50,510 bases of DNA from Paludibacter sp. (GCA_031292575.1 JARLGX010000021.1:1-50510); one strand, 5' to 3'. Positions 24,394 through 34,392 are shown, counted from the first letter of the stretch. Notes: generated from the letters alone by a model not told the origin. A program made the numbers and translations.

Positions 24394-26394
24394 TTATTTC
24401 GTTTTCAAAATATCTTCCAACTTGATTAATTCATCCCGAAGCTGAGCAGCTTCAAGAAATTCTAGCTTTTTGGCAGCTTCTTGCATGGATTTCTTGGTTT
24501 TGGCTATTGCTTTTTCTAACGCAGTGCGAGACATATATTGTACAACTGGATCAGCTGCAATGCTCCGAGATGTTTCAGGTTCAATATAAGCATTTGGTTC
24601 AACTTTGCTAAATGAGTTTCGTTCACCTTTTATAATGGCTGTAGGAGTAATTCCGTGTAATTCGTTATATGCTAATTGTTTTTCGCGACGACGGTTAGTT
24701 TCCGAAATCGTTTTAGCCATACTATCAGTTATTTTATCTGCATACATAATCACTCTACCGTTCAGGTTACGGGCTGCACGTCCGGCTGTTTGAGTCAAAG
24801 AGCGGTGCGAACGTAAAAATCCTTCTTTATCGGCATCTAAAATAGCTACTAACGAAACTTCGGGTAAATCCAACCCTTCACGTAAAAGATTTACACCCAC
24901 TAAAACATCGTAAACTCCACGTCGCAAATCTTCCATAATAACTACCCGGTCAAGGGTGTCAACATCTGAATGAATATAATTGCATCGCACACCCATTTTA
25001 CTCAGATAATCAGTCAGTTCCTCAGCCATCCTTTTTGTCAGGGTTGTAACCAATGTTCGTTCATTTTTTTCGGTTCGCAACGTAATTTCCTCCAGCAAAT
25101 CATCAATCTGATTCAGACTTGGACGAACATCAATAATTGGGTCTAATAATCCTGTAGGGCGAATTAACTGATCTACGACAATTCCTTCACATTTTGCAAG
25201 TTCATAATCAGCCGGAGTGGCACTCACATAAATTGTTTGCGGTGCGAGTTCTTCAAATTCCTCAAATTTTAATGGGCGATTATCTTTGGCCGATGGTAAG
25301 CGAAAACCATATTCAACAAGATTTTGTTTACGTGCAGCATCGCCTCCAAACATGGCACGAATTTGCGAAATAGTTACGTGGCTTTCATCTATGACCATCA
25401 AAAAATCTTTTGGAAAATAATCTAACAAACAAAACGGACGGCTTCCTGCAGCACGACCATCAAAATATCGGGAATAATTTTCAATACCCGAACAATACCC
25501 GAGTTCCTTAATCATTTCCAAATCATATTTAACCCGTTCATAAATACGTTTTGCCTCATAATTTTTACCAATGGAGCGAAAATAATCAACTTGTTTGGCT
25601 AAATCTATCTCAATAAATTGTATAGCTTGAGCAATGCGCTCTTTTGTAGTCACAAAAATGCTCGCGGGATAAATATTATAAGATTCAAACGAATTAATAA
25701 CATTAAAATTCATTGGGTCAACTGTTTGAATTTCGTCAATTTCGTCGCCCCAGAATACTACTCGAAGTACAAAATCAGAATAAGCCAGAAAAATATCAAC
25801 TGTATCGCCTTTTACCCGAAAGTTTCCACGGTTTAATTCAATTTCATTTCGGGTATATAAACTATCTACTAAAGCAAGCAAAAATTTATTTCTGACTATT
25901 TTCTGTCCGCGATAAATTTCAATCACATTGCTTGTAAAATCATCCGGATTTCCAATTCCATACAAACACGAAACTGATGAAACAACCAAAACATCCCTCC
26001 TCCCCGACAACAATGAAGAAGTTGTAGCCAATCGAAGTTTTTCTATTTCCTGATTAATAGACAAATCCTTTTCAATGTAGGTATCACTTACAGGTAAATA
26101 TGCTTCAGGTTGGTAATAATCGTAATACGAAACAAAATATTCAACTGCATTTTCAGGGAAAAAATTTTTAAACTCGCTATAAAGTTGAGCTGCCAGGGTT
26201 TTATTGTGACTCAGCACCAAAGTGGGACGTTGAACTTGTTCCACCACATTAGCAATGGAAAATGTTTTACCCGAACCCGTAACACCGAGTAATGTTTGGA
26301 AGGTAGAGCCTGTATTTATGCCTTCAACTAATTGTTTTATGGCTTCAGGTTGATCGCCGGTAGGTCGGTAGGGTGAGATAAGTTTAAAAGACAC
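24394..26394 (-). CDS. uvrB: UvrABC excision nuclease subunit B
   Basis: 666 residues, full length. UvrB loads on damaged DNA with UvrA and recruits UvrC. Walker A is GVTGSGKTFS (about 38-47), the damage-gripping beta-hairpin is YYDYYQPEAYLP (about 91-102), the DEAD-like box is DESHVT, helicase motif VI is QTAGRAARN, and the C-terminal UVR helix pair (about 625-662) binds UvrC. The start codon is GTG (26392-26394). It converges on the cytochrome gene with 16 nt between stops and no clear terminator. No other nucleotide-excision gene is adjacent. Confidence 0.97.
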   Translation of the reverse strand: MSFKLISPYRPTGDQPEAIKQLVEGINTGSTFQTLLGVTGSGKTFSIANVVEQVQRPTLVLSHNKTLAAQLYSEFKNFFPENAVEYFVSYYDYYQPEAYLPVSDTYIEKDLSINQEIEKLRLATTSSLLSGRRDVLVVSSVSCLYGIGNPDDFTSNVIEIYRGQKIVRNKFLLALVDSLYTRNEIELNRGNFRVKGDTVDIFLAYSDFVLRVVFWGDEIDEIQTVDPMNFNVINSFESYNIYPASIFVTTKERIAQAIQFIEIDLAKQVDYFRSIGKNYEAKRIYERVKYDLEMIKELGYCSGIENYSRYFDGRAAGSRPFCLLDYFPKDFLMVIDESHVTISQIRAMFGGDAARKQNLVEYGFRLPSAKDNRPLKFEEFEELAPQTIYVSATPADYELAKCEGIVVDQLIRPTGLLDPIIDVRPSLNQIDDLLEEITLRTEKNERTLVTTLTKRMAEELTDYLSKMGVRCNYIHSDVDTLDRVVIMEDLRRGVYDVLVGVNLLREGLDLPEVSLVAILDADKEGFLRSHRSLTQTAGRAARNLNGRVIMYADKITDSMAKTISETNRRREKQLAYNELHGITPTAIIKGERNSFSKVEPNAYIEPETSRSIAADPVVQYMSRTALEKAIAKTKKSMQEAAKKLEFLEAAQLRDELIKLEDILKTK

Positions 26395-26489
26395 TGTTTT
26401 TAAGAGATAAGAAAAGATTCAAAACGGGGAAATTAGTTTTGAAAATTTTTAGTTTAAGTTCTATAGATTCTAATTTTTCAGCTTTTACC

Positions 26490-26675
26490 TCACTCTTCTA
26501 CTGGCATAATAATCCAAAGAGTAAGATAAATTATCAAGCCAGCACCGAAAGAAATGAAAGTGAGTAATGCATAGATTAACCTTACAAAAGTATAATCCCA
26601 ACCCATATAATCGGCGAACCCGGCACATACACCAGCAACAAATTGATTTTTTGAACGACAAAGTTTTTTGTTCAT
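26490..26675 (-). CDS. PspC domain small membrane protein
   Basis: 61 residues, a single PspC domain. KNQFVAGVCAGFADYMGWD (about 9-27) matches the family start, followed by a hydrophobic helix (about 33-57). In other bacteria PspC links envelope stress to the phage-shock response. Stand-alone short PspC proteins are common in Bacteroidota and their partners are unknown. It lies between uvrB and malQ on the same strand, but the gaps are about 95-110 nt, so it may be transcribed alone. Confidence 0.88.
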   Translation of the reverse strand: MNKKLCRSKNQFVAGVCAGFADYMGWDYTFVRLIYALLTFISFGAGLIIYLTLWIIMPVEE

Positions 26676-26786
26676 AATCTTATGTATTTATGATTCCAAT
26701 AATGATAACAAAGTAACAAAAAATATGTTGAAATAGAAAACACATAAAAAAATGAGTAAAGATTCTTCTTCACTCATTTTTTGTTT

Positions 26787-29480
26787 TTACCGCCCAGCTT
26801 GAATAATATAATTCCGTAATTCGTTGTTGAAATCTTCTTTTTCTAACAAATCTTCTATATTTATATGCAGCCTGTATCGCCAACTATACATTGAATTTGA
26901 AGGAACATTTATCCTTTCATCATGTGGATTTGGGCGACGAATTTCTTCTGATATGCCCAATAAATCCTGTATTTGAAAAATTGACCACATTGCGGGTGAA
27001 TGCAAATGTTGCAAAATAATATCACGACAAATCCACCAGTCACAAAAGTAAGGTGCTTCACCCCAATGACCTAGTTGCGAATTATAAAAACGTTGTGTCA
27101 CTCCGCGATCTTCTTCCCACCAGCCACGTATAGTGCTCATATCGTGCGTAGAAGGTGTTACCACTGATAAATAAGGGGCATCAGCCGGATGAAAAAATTC
27201 AATTTTATTCGATTTTGGTGCTCGTTGAACTTCCAAACTTAATATACCCAATTCTTTCATTGAAGTAGTAACACACGCTGTCATCATTCCCAAGTCTTCT
27301 CCACAAATCATCATATTTGTAGCTCGTTTTAGCGCAGGCAATTTTTCCATTCCCGATTGATACCATTTCGAATCCTGACGTCGATAAAAATAATCAACAT
27401 ACAATTCCCTAAGTCTGTCTTTGGTGTAATTATCCAAATCGCGGTACGAGCGTAATGAATCCATACCAAAACGAGGATAAAACTGTGTTCCTTGACTCCC
27501 TTCAACTTCAAAAAACAACACATTGGAAATCAAATCGAACATTCCCCATTTCACTCTTTCGGAAATTATACCCTCAGCAAACAATTTATCAACCACTACT
27601 TGGCTTTGATACTGGCTTTTTAATCGAAGAATCCAACCATCTTCAATTTGAAGATAATTCGTTTTTACCCACGAGGCTTCTTCACCAAAGAAATCCCACA
27701 AAATAGAATCAGTTATATAAGGCTTACAAAACCGATTATAATCGAACCACAAACCTTTTTCTGTAAATTCATTGATATGTATGGGTATAGAAGGATTTAG
27801 ATAACCCATAATTCCTTCCACCTGATTGGCAGGAATTTGCCAGATACGAAAGAATCCTAAAATATGATCTATACGAAAAGTATCAAAGTAATTCGACATT
27901 TGAGAAAACCTTTTTTTCCACCAGTCAAACCCCGTTCTTTCTATTTGTTCCCAGTTGTAAGTGGGCAATTCCCAGTTCTGCCCTTTTATCGAAAACATAT
28001 CGGGCGGTGCTCCGGCTTGCATATTCATATTAAACAGTTCAGGTGATACCCAAGTATCAACGCTATTGCGATTTACCCCAATTGGAATATCCCCTTTAAG
28101 CACCAAACCATGTTGGTGAGCATAAGTAGCAGCTTCAGAAAGTTGAACATGTAAATGATATTGAATGAAATAATTAACCGCAATGTCATCAAAATGAGCT
28201 TGATTCTTATCGGAAAATTCTTTCATTTTTTGATTGTCATAAATTGAATAACCATCCCATTCTCTGTAATCGGGCGTACCAAACTTATCACGCAGCACAC
28301 AATATGCTGCATAAGGAACCAACCAAAACTCATTATCAGTGAAAAAAGTTTTAAAATCTTTGTCTTCTAAGAATTTATCCTTTTGCACTATATATAATTC
28401 CTTTGCATACTGAAGTTTATAATTAATAACATCCAAAAATGGAACCAAATCCTTTGCATTTAATTCTGCTTGCTTGCTTTTGTATTCTTTCTGCAATGAA
28501 TGAGTTGCCGGAAGCTTACCCATAGCTGGTAAATTCAGGAAAAGTGGATTCAGTGCAAAAGCCGAAATAGCTGCATAAGGCAAAACATCTGCATCTGTAT
28601 GAGTTCCAATTGTATCATTCAATGGAAGAACCTGGATCAATTTTAATCCTACCTTCTCAGCCCAATCTACAAATAATTTGAGATCAACAAAATCGCCAAC
28701 ACCAAAACTGTTTTTAGTTCTGATACTAAAAACAGGGATTCCCACTCCAGCTCCTTTCCACGTATTATTTGAAATACGTACAAAGCCATCCGATAATTGA
28801 ACAAGCGTTTTTTTAGATTTAATCACAGGAGCAATATGATCCGGACCAGACTCAAAAAAACGAAATTGCTTATTTTCAGAGTTATAAACACCATATTTGT
28901 AATGTACATCAGTTGTTGCTTTGCTCAAATCAACTTCAGTAGTCCACCAATCGCCCTCAGTTTGACTCATGATAATCGGTTTACTTGTTGACCAATTACC
29001 TAAAGCATCACAGTCTCCAACGAGGCAAATGGCTTCATCTTTCATTAACATAGGCATCTTTACTTTAAAAAGATGTGTATATTTTAAAGTTGAATTTTTA
29101 TTTGCCGTGAAATGGCTATGCGTTAATAAAACCTGATGAAAAGGTGCAGACAAAAATACATTTTCTATACTACCTGGCGAATTCCAAGCATCAATACAAA
29201 AAAAATGGTCAACTTTTGCAGGGTCAAGCCAAAGTTGCCTATCATCTCCCCATTCCTCTGTATATTGATTATTTTGTTCGGTATATAGAATGTATTTGTA
29301 TGTAAATTGAATGGGTTTTACACCGGTAAGTTCTATTTCGGCAGACCAATCTTCTGGAGCTTGAAAATTGAGTATTAATGCTTTGGATAAGTCATTATTC
29401 CCTAATTCAGGGATATTTCCACTTATCAAAATTCGTTGACCCCAATAAGTGAAATAGGGTATTTTAAAGTGTATTTTCAT
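26787..29480 (-). CDS. malQ: 4-alpha-glucanotransferase with two CBM20 domains
   Basis: 897 residues. Two N-terminal starch-binding CBM20 domains (about 1-105 and 125-230) precede a GH77 catalytic domain (about 250-890). The nucleophile Asp is in FDTFRIDHILG, the acid/base Glu in CGEDLGM, and the third acid in STHDMSTIRG. It rearranges maltodextrins in the cytosol; no signal peptide is present. This long plant DPE2-like form is usual in Bacteroides relatives. It stands alone here, without sus or glycogen genes. It is read divergently from prs across a 339-bp gap. Confidence 0.94.
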   Translation of the reverse strand: MKIHFKIPYFTYWGQRILISGNIPELGNNDLSKALILNFQAPEDWSAEIELTGVKPIQFTYKYILYTEQNNQYTEEWGDDRQLWLDPAKVDHFFCIDAWNSPGSIENVFLSAPFHQVLLTHSHFTANKNSTLKYTHLFKVKMPMLMKDEAICLVGDCDALGNWSTSKPIIMSQTEGDWWTTEVDLSKATTDVHYKYGVYNSENKQFRFFESGPDHIAPVIKSKKTLVQLSDGFVRISNNTWKGAGVGIPVFSIRTKNSFGVGDFVDLKLFVDWAEKVGLKLIQVLPLNDTIGTHTDADVLPYAAISAFALNPLFLNLPAMGKLPATHSLQKEYKSKQAELNAKDLVPFLDVINYKLQYAKELYIVQKDKFLEDKDFKTFFTDNEFWLVPYAAYCVLRDKFGTPDYREWDGYSIYDNQKMKEFSDKNQAHFDDIAVNYFIQYHLHVQLSEAATYAHQHGLVLKGDIPIGVNRNSVDTWVSPELFNMNMQAGAPPDMFSIKGQNWELPTYNWEQIERTGFDWWKKRFSQMSNYFDTFRIDHILGFFRIWQIPANQVEGIMGYLNPSIPIHINEFTEKGLWFDYNRFCKPYITDSILWDFFGEEASWVKTNYLQIEDGWILRLKSQYQSQVVVDKLFAEGIISERVKWGMFDLISNVLFFEVEGSQGTQFYPRFGMDSLRSYRDLDNYTKDRLRELYVDYFYRRQDSKWYQSGMEKLPALKRATNMMICGEDLGMMTACVTTSMKELGILSLEVQRAPKSNKIEFFHPADAPYLSVVTPSTHDMSTIRGWWEEDRGVTQRFYNSQLGHWGEAPYFCDWWICRDIILQHLHSPAMWSIFQIQDLLGISEEIRRPNPHDERINVPSNSMYSWRYRLHINIEDLLEKEDFNNELRNYIIQAGR

Positions 29481-29819
29481 AGAGTGATATATTATAGACT
29501 ATTAGGCTATCTGAGCTTGTAAAGCAATTCAAAAGTAATGTTATTTTCAGAAGACACATTTTGAATAGTTTAAAAAAAGGCAAAAAACAATTTCAAACGT
29601 TTGCGGAAAATTAAAACGGTTGAGATTTTCAAAATAAAAATCACAAACAGTTTATTATTCATTTCGTAAATCAACCAAATTTCTCTGGAAATTAAAGAAA
29701 CCTTGATAATTATATTTAACCAATAAATATTCATTATTTTTTTAGGTTTTTTCTTGACTTTTTTAAAATTATAATCCGTACTTTTGCAAAAAATTCTACA
29801 ACTTAATAACTGCTTAATT
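29481..29819. other. Divergent intergenic region between malQ and prs
   Basis: 339 bp of AT-rich DNA. A minus-strand frame (29570-29860) is rejected because it overlaps the prs promoter and start and has low-complexity composition. It holds the prs promoter. Confidence 0.5.
29754..29786 (+). promoter_or_regulatory. prs promoter
   Basis: TTG (29754-29756) and TACTTTTG (29779-29786) with 22 nt between, close to the Bacteroidota -33/-7 layout. The prs ATG is 34 nt downstream. Confidence 0.6.
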
Positions 29820-30764
29820 ATGTCAGTTTCAACTACAAATTTTAAAGTGTTTTCGGGCACAAATAGTAGATATCTTGCCGAAAAAATTTGTCAAAGTTTA
29901 GAGTGCCCTCTTGGCAACATGAAAATTCAACATTTTTCGGATGGAGAATTTGCTATTTCGTACGAGGAATCTATTCGTGGTCAGTACATTTATCTGATTC
30001 AATCGACATTTCCAAATTCTGACAACTTAATGGAGTTATTGTTGATGATTGATGCTGCTAAACGTGCATCGGCGTACAAAATTATAGCTGTTATTCCTTA
30101 TTTTGGTTGGGCCCGTCAGGATAGAAAAGACAAACCACGTGTATCAATTGGTGCTAAACTTATCGCAGATATGCTTAGTGTGGCTGGTGTGGATCGTATT
30201 ATTACAATGGATTTGCACGCTGACCAGATTCAGGGTTTCTTCAATATCCCGGTGGACCATCTTTATGCATCTACCATTTTTGTGCCTTACATCAAGTCAT
30301 TGAAATTGAAAAATCCGGTAATTGCATCACCAGATGTTGGTGGTTCAAAACGTGCAGGTTCATATTCAAAATATTTAGGCATTCCGATGGTCATTTGTTA
30401 TAAAACACGTGAAAAAGCAAATGTAGTTGGTGAAATGACCATAATCGGGGAGGTTTATGGCAAAGATGTTATTATTGTAGATGACATGGTAGATACAGCT
30501 GGGACCCTTTGTAAAGCAGCTGATTTAATGCTAAGTAAAGGTGCAAGAAGTGTAAGAGCTGTTGTATCACATGGCGTTATGTCTGGTGAAGCTTCGGAAA
30601 GAATTACTCAGTCGGCGCTTACAGAAATTGCTTTTACAGATTCTATTCCTTTTGATTGCAACAAATGCTCGAAAGCAAAAATACTCTCAATTGCCGAGAT
30701 GTTTGCAGATACAATTTATCGTGTACAGGAACATAAATCTATTAGCGAACAATATCTTTTATAA
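29820..30764 (+). CDS. prs: Ribose-phosphate pyrophosphokinase
   Basis: 314 residues from the ATG at 29820. An in-frame start at 29784 is rejected because it adjoins the -7 box. It makes PRPP from ribose 5-phosphate and ATP for nucleotide, histidine and NAD synthesis. Motifs: FSGTNSRYLAEKI (about 12-24), the ATP-binding YFGWARQDRK (about 97-106), the metal-binding MDLHADQIQGFF (about 132-143) and the PRPP loop DDMVDTAGT (about 222-230). It is monocistronic, with a strong terminator at 30794-30831. Confidence 0.96.
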   Translation: MSVSTTNFKVFSGTNSRYLAEKICQSLECPLGNMKIQHFSDGEFAISYEESIRGQYIYLIQSTFPNSDNLMELLLMIDAAKRASAYKIIAVIPYFGWARQDRKDKPRVSIGAKLIADMLSVAGVDRIITMDLHADQIQGFFNIPVDHLYASTIFVPYIKSLKLKNPVIASPDVGGSKRAGSYSKYLGIPMVICYKTREKANVVGEMTIIGEVYGKDVIIVDDMVDTAGTLCKAADLMLSKGARSVRAVVSHGVMSGEASERITQSALTEIAFTDSIPFDCNKCSKAKILSIAEMFADTIYRVQEHKSISEQYLL

Positions 30765-30793
30765 TACAAAATTACCTGTGAATATATTTTACA

Positions 30794-30831
30794 AAAAAAA
30801 CTCCTCGATTGTTTGATCAAGGAGTTTTTTT
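30794..30831 (+). terminator. Intrinsic terminator after prs
   Basis: AAAAAAACTCCT pairs with AGGAGTTTTTTT over 12 bp across a 14-nt loop, ending in a seven-T run. Confidence 0.85.
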
Positions 30832-30884
30832 GTATTGAATTTAAAAATTAGTTATATAATCAAATTCTACTATATTTTCACTTG

Positions 30885-32210
30885 TTATTCTGCTAATTCA
30901 ATTTTAGTTTTCATGTTCTTAATCTTCTCATTTTGAACCAGGCGCAATACATCTTTCACCTTATTTGCTTTCACCGCAACAAACGAATAGTATTCCTTTA
31001 CTTCAACCATGCCCAATTCTTCTTTCGCTAACTGACCTTTTTTGAACATAAAACCAACCACATCCATTTTGCTAAGCTTGTCTTTTTTCCCTTTGCCAAT
31101 GTAAATTGTAGACCATTCGGGTTTAAGTGGTGCAGAAGTAAGTATTGGTAAAAATAATTGTTCTGTTTCAGATGTAATGAAATCAGGTAAAGTTTCATTT
31201 GCAGCCAAAAGTAAAAAAGCAGAACCTTCGGCTTTCATGCGTGCCGTACGACCATTCCTGTGTATAAACTCATCGTTCCGAACCGGAGCGTCAAAATGAA
31301 TAATGTTTCTGATTTCAGGAATATCCAATCCACGAGAAGCCAGATCTGTTGATATAAACGCAATGCAACTTCCATTTCTAAATTTAGAAAGTGCCCGTTC
31401 GCGCTCCGGTTGTTCTAATTTACCATGAAAGAATTCATTGGTCAACCGACGTTCGGTTAAATAAGCACTCACTTTCTCCACTGTTTCGCGTTGATTGCAA
31501 AAAATTAATGACGTGTCATTGCCTAAATAGCACAAAAGCCTGTAAAGCAAGTCCATTTTGTCGTTACTTTCTCCCTTTACTGTAAATATGCTCAATCCTT
31601 TCAACACACTGTCTTTTTCAGAAAAATCAAGTTTAATGGATTCCCGAATACCTGTAAAAGCAGGAATTTCAACGGCATCGGTAGCCGAAGTCAGAATTCT
31701 TTTACGAATAAAAGGAATTCGACTAATTATTGCTTCCATTTGTACCGTAAAACCCATTTCGAGTGATTTGTCAAATTCATCCAAAATCAAAACATTAATC
31801 GCATCAACCTCAAAATTCTCACGTTCAATATGGTCTTGTAATCTTCCAGGAGTTCCTATAAGTAACACAGGTGGAATTGCAAAATCACGTTTTTCTTTAT
31901 TAGATGGACGACCGCCAAAACATGTATTAACTTTGTAACCGGTACCCATACTACGCCAAACTTGTTCAATTTGTTGAACCAATTCACGCGAAGGTGCTAA
32001 AATCACCGCCTGTACTTTTTGAATATCAGGGTTCAAACTCATCAAAACAGGCAACAGATAAGCCAGTGTTTTACCAGAACCGGTGGGAGATAGAAGAATT
32101 ATATCTTGTTCTTTTTTGTTAGCCTCGAGCGTAGCCAACTGCATTGCATTAAGTGATTCGATACCCATGCTTTTCAGCACGTTATCAACTTGATTGGAAT
32201 TATTATTCAT
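30885..32210 (-). CDS. DEAD-box RNA helicase, DbpA-like
   Basis: 441 residues from the ATG at 32210; the start at 32228 lies on the -7 box. Motif I is SPTGSGKT, motif II reads LDEFDKS (DEFD instead of DEAD), motif III is SATD, and motif VI is HRNGRTAR. The C-terminal region (about 365-435) resembles the DbpA RNA-binding domain, with IYIGKGKKDKLSKMDVVGF. DbpA helps 50S ribosome assembly through 23S rRNA helix 92. The changed motif II keeps the first Asp and Glu needed for ATP hydrolysis. Role inferred from the C-terminal domain. Confidence 0.88.
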   Translation of the reverse strand: MNNNSNQVDNVLKSMGIESLNAMQLATLEANKKEQDIILLSPTGSGKTLAYLLPVLMSLNPDIQKVQAVILAPSRELVQQIEQVWRSMGTGYKVNTCFGGRPSNKEKRDFAIPPVLLIGTPGRLQDHIERENFEVDAINVLILDEFDKSLEMGFTVQMEAIISRIPFIRKRILTSATDAVEIPAFTGIRESIKLDFSEKDSVLKGLSIFTVKGESNDKMDLLYRLLCYLGNDTSLIFCNQRETVEKVSAYLTERRLTNEFFHGKLEQPERERALSKFRNGSCIAFISTDLASRGLDIPEIRNIIHFDAPVRNDEFIHRNGRTARMKAEGSAFLLLAANETLPDFITSETEQLFLPILTSAPLKPEWSTIYIGKGKKDKLSKMDVVGFMFKKGQLAKEELGMVEVKEYYSFVAVKANKVKDVLRLVQNEKIKNMKTKIELAE

Positions 32211-32214
32211 GAGA

Positions 32215-32222
32215 CAAAGATA
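32215..32222 (-). promoter_or_regulatory. -7 box overlapping the helicase start region
   Basis: TATCTTTG on the minus strand ends 4 nt before the ATG at 32210. If used, transcription would begin at or near the A of the ATG. Confidence 0.4.
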
Positions 32223-32387
32223 GTGCAAATTTAGTTGGAAGTAAAAATTTTGCTGAAAAGATAATCTTTAACAGAAAAAAGAGATAAAACTTTACAAAAC
32301 AGAATTGCAGAACATTAGTTAATATTAAGTAGCAATTTCATTCAGCACTTCTTGCCTTTAAAATGTTCCATTCTGAGAAAAAATAGT

Positions 32388-32395
32388 TACTTTTG
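32388..32395 (+). promoter_or_regulatory. -7 box for the DUF4290 gene
   Basis: TACTTTTG matches TAnnTTTG, 26 nt before the ATG at 32422. Confidence 0.5.
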
Positions 32396-32421
32396 CATTT
32401 CATCTTAGCATTCAACTTAAT

Positions 32422-33009
32422 ATGGAATATACAACCTTACAAGGAAAATTAATAATGCCCGAATATGGGCGAAACATACAACAGATGGTAACTCATGCTC
32501 TTACCATTGAAGATCGCGATGAGCGAACGCGTTGTGTAAAAACAATTATCAATATTATGGGTAATTTGTTTCCCTACTTGCGCGATGTAAATGATTTTAA
32601 ACACAAGTTATGGGATCACGTTGCTATAATGTCAGATTTTAAATTGGATATTGATTTTCCTTACGAAGTTTTATTAGAAGAAAATCTTTATACCCGACCT
32701 GATAGAATTCCATATAAAAATTCAAGAATACGCTACCAGCACTACGGTCGCACGTTGGAAGAAATGATTGATAAAGTAGCTCAATATCCCGAAGGTGAAG
32801 AGAAAAACGAATTGATTCGTTTAATTGCCAATCAGATGAAAAAATGCTTTCTTACATGGAACAAAGAAGTAGTGGACGACCGAAAGATATTTGATGACCT
32901 ACGCGAATTATCAAAGGGAAAACTGGATATTTCAGAAGACTTTTTCAAATTAGTAGAATCAAAAGATGTGCTTTTCAACAAGAAAAATAAACCCAGAAAG
33001 AAAAAATAA
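32422..33009 (+). CDS. DUF4290 family protein
   Basis: 195 residues. The region MPEYGRNIQQMVTHALTIED (about 12-31) and FKHKLWDHVAIMSDF (about 58-72) are hallmarks of this Bacteroidota family. The C-terminal tail is Lys/Arg-rich (NKKNKPRKKK). No signal peptide or membrane helix. The function is unknown. The gene regularly precedes murA, as here with 78 nt between, and a link to cell-wall synthesis or its control is plausible but unproven. Confidence 0.9.
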   Translation: MEYTTLQGKLIMPEYGRNIQQMVTHALTIEDRDERTRCVKTIINIMGNLFPYLRDVNDFKHKLWDHVAIMSDFKLDIDFPYEVLLEENLYTRPDRIPYKNSRIRYQHYGRTLEEMIDKVAQYPEGEEKNELIRLIANQMKKCFLTWNKEVVDDRKIFDDLRELSKGKLDISEDFFKLVESKDVLFNKKNKPRKKK

Positions 33010-33067
33010 AATCACAAAAGTCAGCAGTGAATTATTTATAGTTAATGACTTGTAATTTACAAACTGA

Positions 33068-33087
33068 TCACTGTTAACTGAAATACT
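33068..33087 (+). repeat. Leader shared with the porE-like gene
   Basis: TCACTGTTAACTGAAATACT directly precedes the murA ATG and matches 2357-2378 apart from two single-base gaps. Confidence 0.55.
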
Positions 33088-34392
33088 ATGTCCTCTTTTC
33101 AAATCGAAGGCGGTCGCCGACTTTCAGGCTCTATAACTCCACAAGGAGCGAAGAATGAAGCATTACAAGTTATTTGTGCTGTTTTACTGACATCCGAGAC
33201 TATAACCATCAGCAATATCCCCAATATTTTAGATGTCAACAACCTGATAAGTTTATTGGATGATATGGGGGTACAAATTTCCCGTTTAAATGCTGATACC
33301 TATTCATTCAAAGCTGAGAATATAAACTTATCCTATCTTCAGTCAGATGATTTCTACCAAAAAAGCGCAGCCTTAAGAGGCTCAGTTATGTTAGTTGGAC
33401 CTATGGTAGCCCGATTTGGCAAGGCCATTATTCCAAAGCCGGGAGGAGATAAAATTGGTCGTCGCAGGTTAGACACCCATTTCATTGGTATTCAGAAACT
33501 CGGAGCAGATTTCCATTACGATGCCGATAAAAAGCGCTATGAAATTGAAGCTAAAAAACTTGTCGGTTGCTATATGTTACTTGACGAAGCTTCTGTAACC
33601 GGAACTGCAAATATCCTTATGACTGCTGTAATGTCCGAAGGAATTACTACCATATATAACGCCGCTTGCGAACCATATTTGCAACAACTCTGCAAAATGT
33701 TGAATTGTATGGGGGCTAAAATTTCGGGAGTTGGTTCTAATTTACTTACAATCGAAGGCGTAAAAAGCTTAACTGGCTGTAACCATCGCATATTGCCCGA
33801 TATGATTGAAGTAGGTAGTTTTATTGGAATGGCGGCTATGACAGGATCTGAAATTACGATTAAAGATGTTGCTTACAATGAATTAGGTATTATACCGGAT
33901 AGTTTCAGAAGATTGGGTATACAATTGGAACAACGCGGCGATGATATTTTCATTCCTTATCAGAAAAATTATACAATAGAATCATTTATCGACGGCTCAA
34001 TAATGACAATTTCTGATGCTCCTTGGCCTGGACTTACACCCGATTTACTCAGTGTATTTCTGGTTATAGCCACAAAAGCCAAAGGCAGTGTGCTGATTCA
34101 CCAAAAAATGTTTGAAAGCAGGCTATTTTTTGTGGATAAACTGATAGATATGGGGGCTCAAATCATTTTGTGCGACCCGCACCGTGCTACGGTTATCGGA
34201 CAAGGAAACCACTTGCACTTGAGAGCTTCGACCATGAGTTCACCTGATATACGTGCGGGAATAGCGTTACTTATTGCAGCAATGGCCGCCGAAGGAACAA
34301 GTATTATTCATAATATCGACCAAATTGACCGTGGTTATCAGGATATAGAAAAGCGATTAAATGCACTTGGTGCAGATATCAAACGCATTTAA
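33088..34392 (+). CDS. murA: UDP-N-acetylglucosamine 1-carboxyvinyltransferase
   Basis: 434 residues. It transfers enolpyruvate from PEP to UDP-GlcNAc, the first committed step of peptidoglycan synthesis. The substrate-binding Lys-Asn pair is in GAKNEAL (about 20-26). The active loop reads PKPGGDKIGRRRLD, so residue 121 is Asp where E. coli has Cys115. MurA with Asp here is known from mycobacteria and chlamydiae and resists fosfomycin. It follows DUF4290 and is closed by a strong terminator at 34396-34427. Confidence 0.95.
   Translation: MSSFQIEGGRRLSGSITPQGAKNEALQVICAVLLTSETITISNIPNILDVNNLISLLDDMGVQISRLNADTYSFKAENINLSYLQSDDFYQKSAALRGSVMLVGPMVARFGKAIIPKPGGDKIGRRRLDTHFIGIQKLGADFHYDADKKRYEIEAKKLVGCYMLLDEASVTGTANILMTAVMSEGITTIYNAACEPYLQQLCKMLNCMGAKISGVGSNLLTIEGVKSLTGCNHRILPDMIEVGSFIGMAAMTGSEITIKDVAYNELGIIPDSFRRLGIQLEQRGDDIFIPYQKNYTIESFIDGSIMTISDAPWPGLTPDLLSVFLVIATKAKGSVLIHQKMFESRLFFVDKLIDMGAQIILCDPHRATVIGQGNHLHLRASTMSSPDIRAGIALLIAAMAAEGTSIIHNIDQIDRGYQDIEKRLNALGADIKRI

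Noticed and set aside
29570-29860. 96-residue minus-strand frame between malQ and prs
   Set aside because: Covers the prs promoter and first codons and has no recognisable domain.
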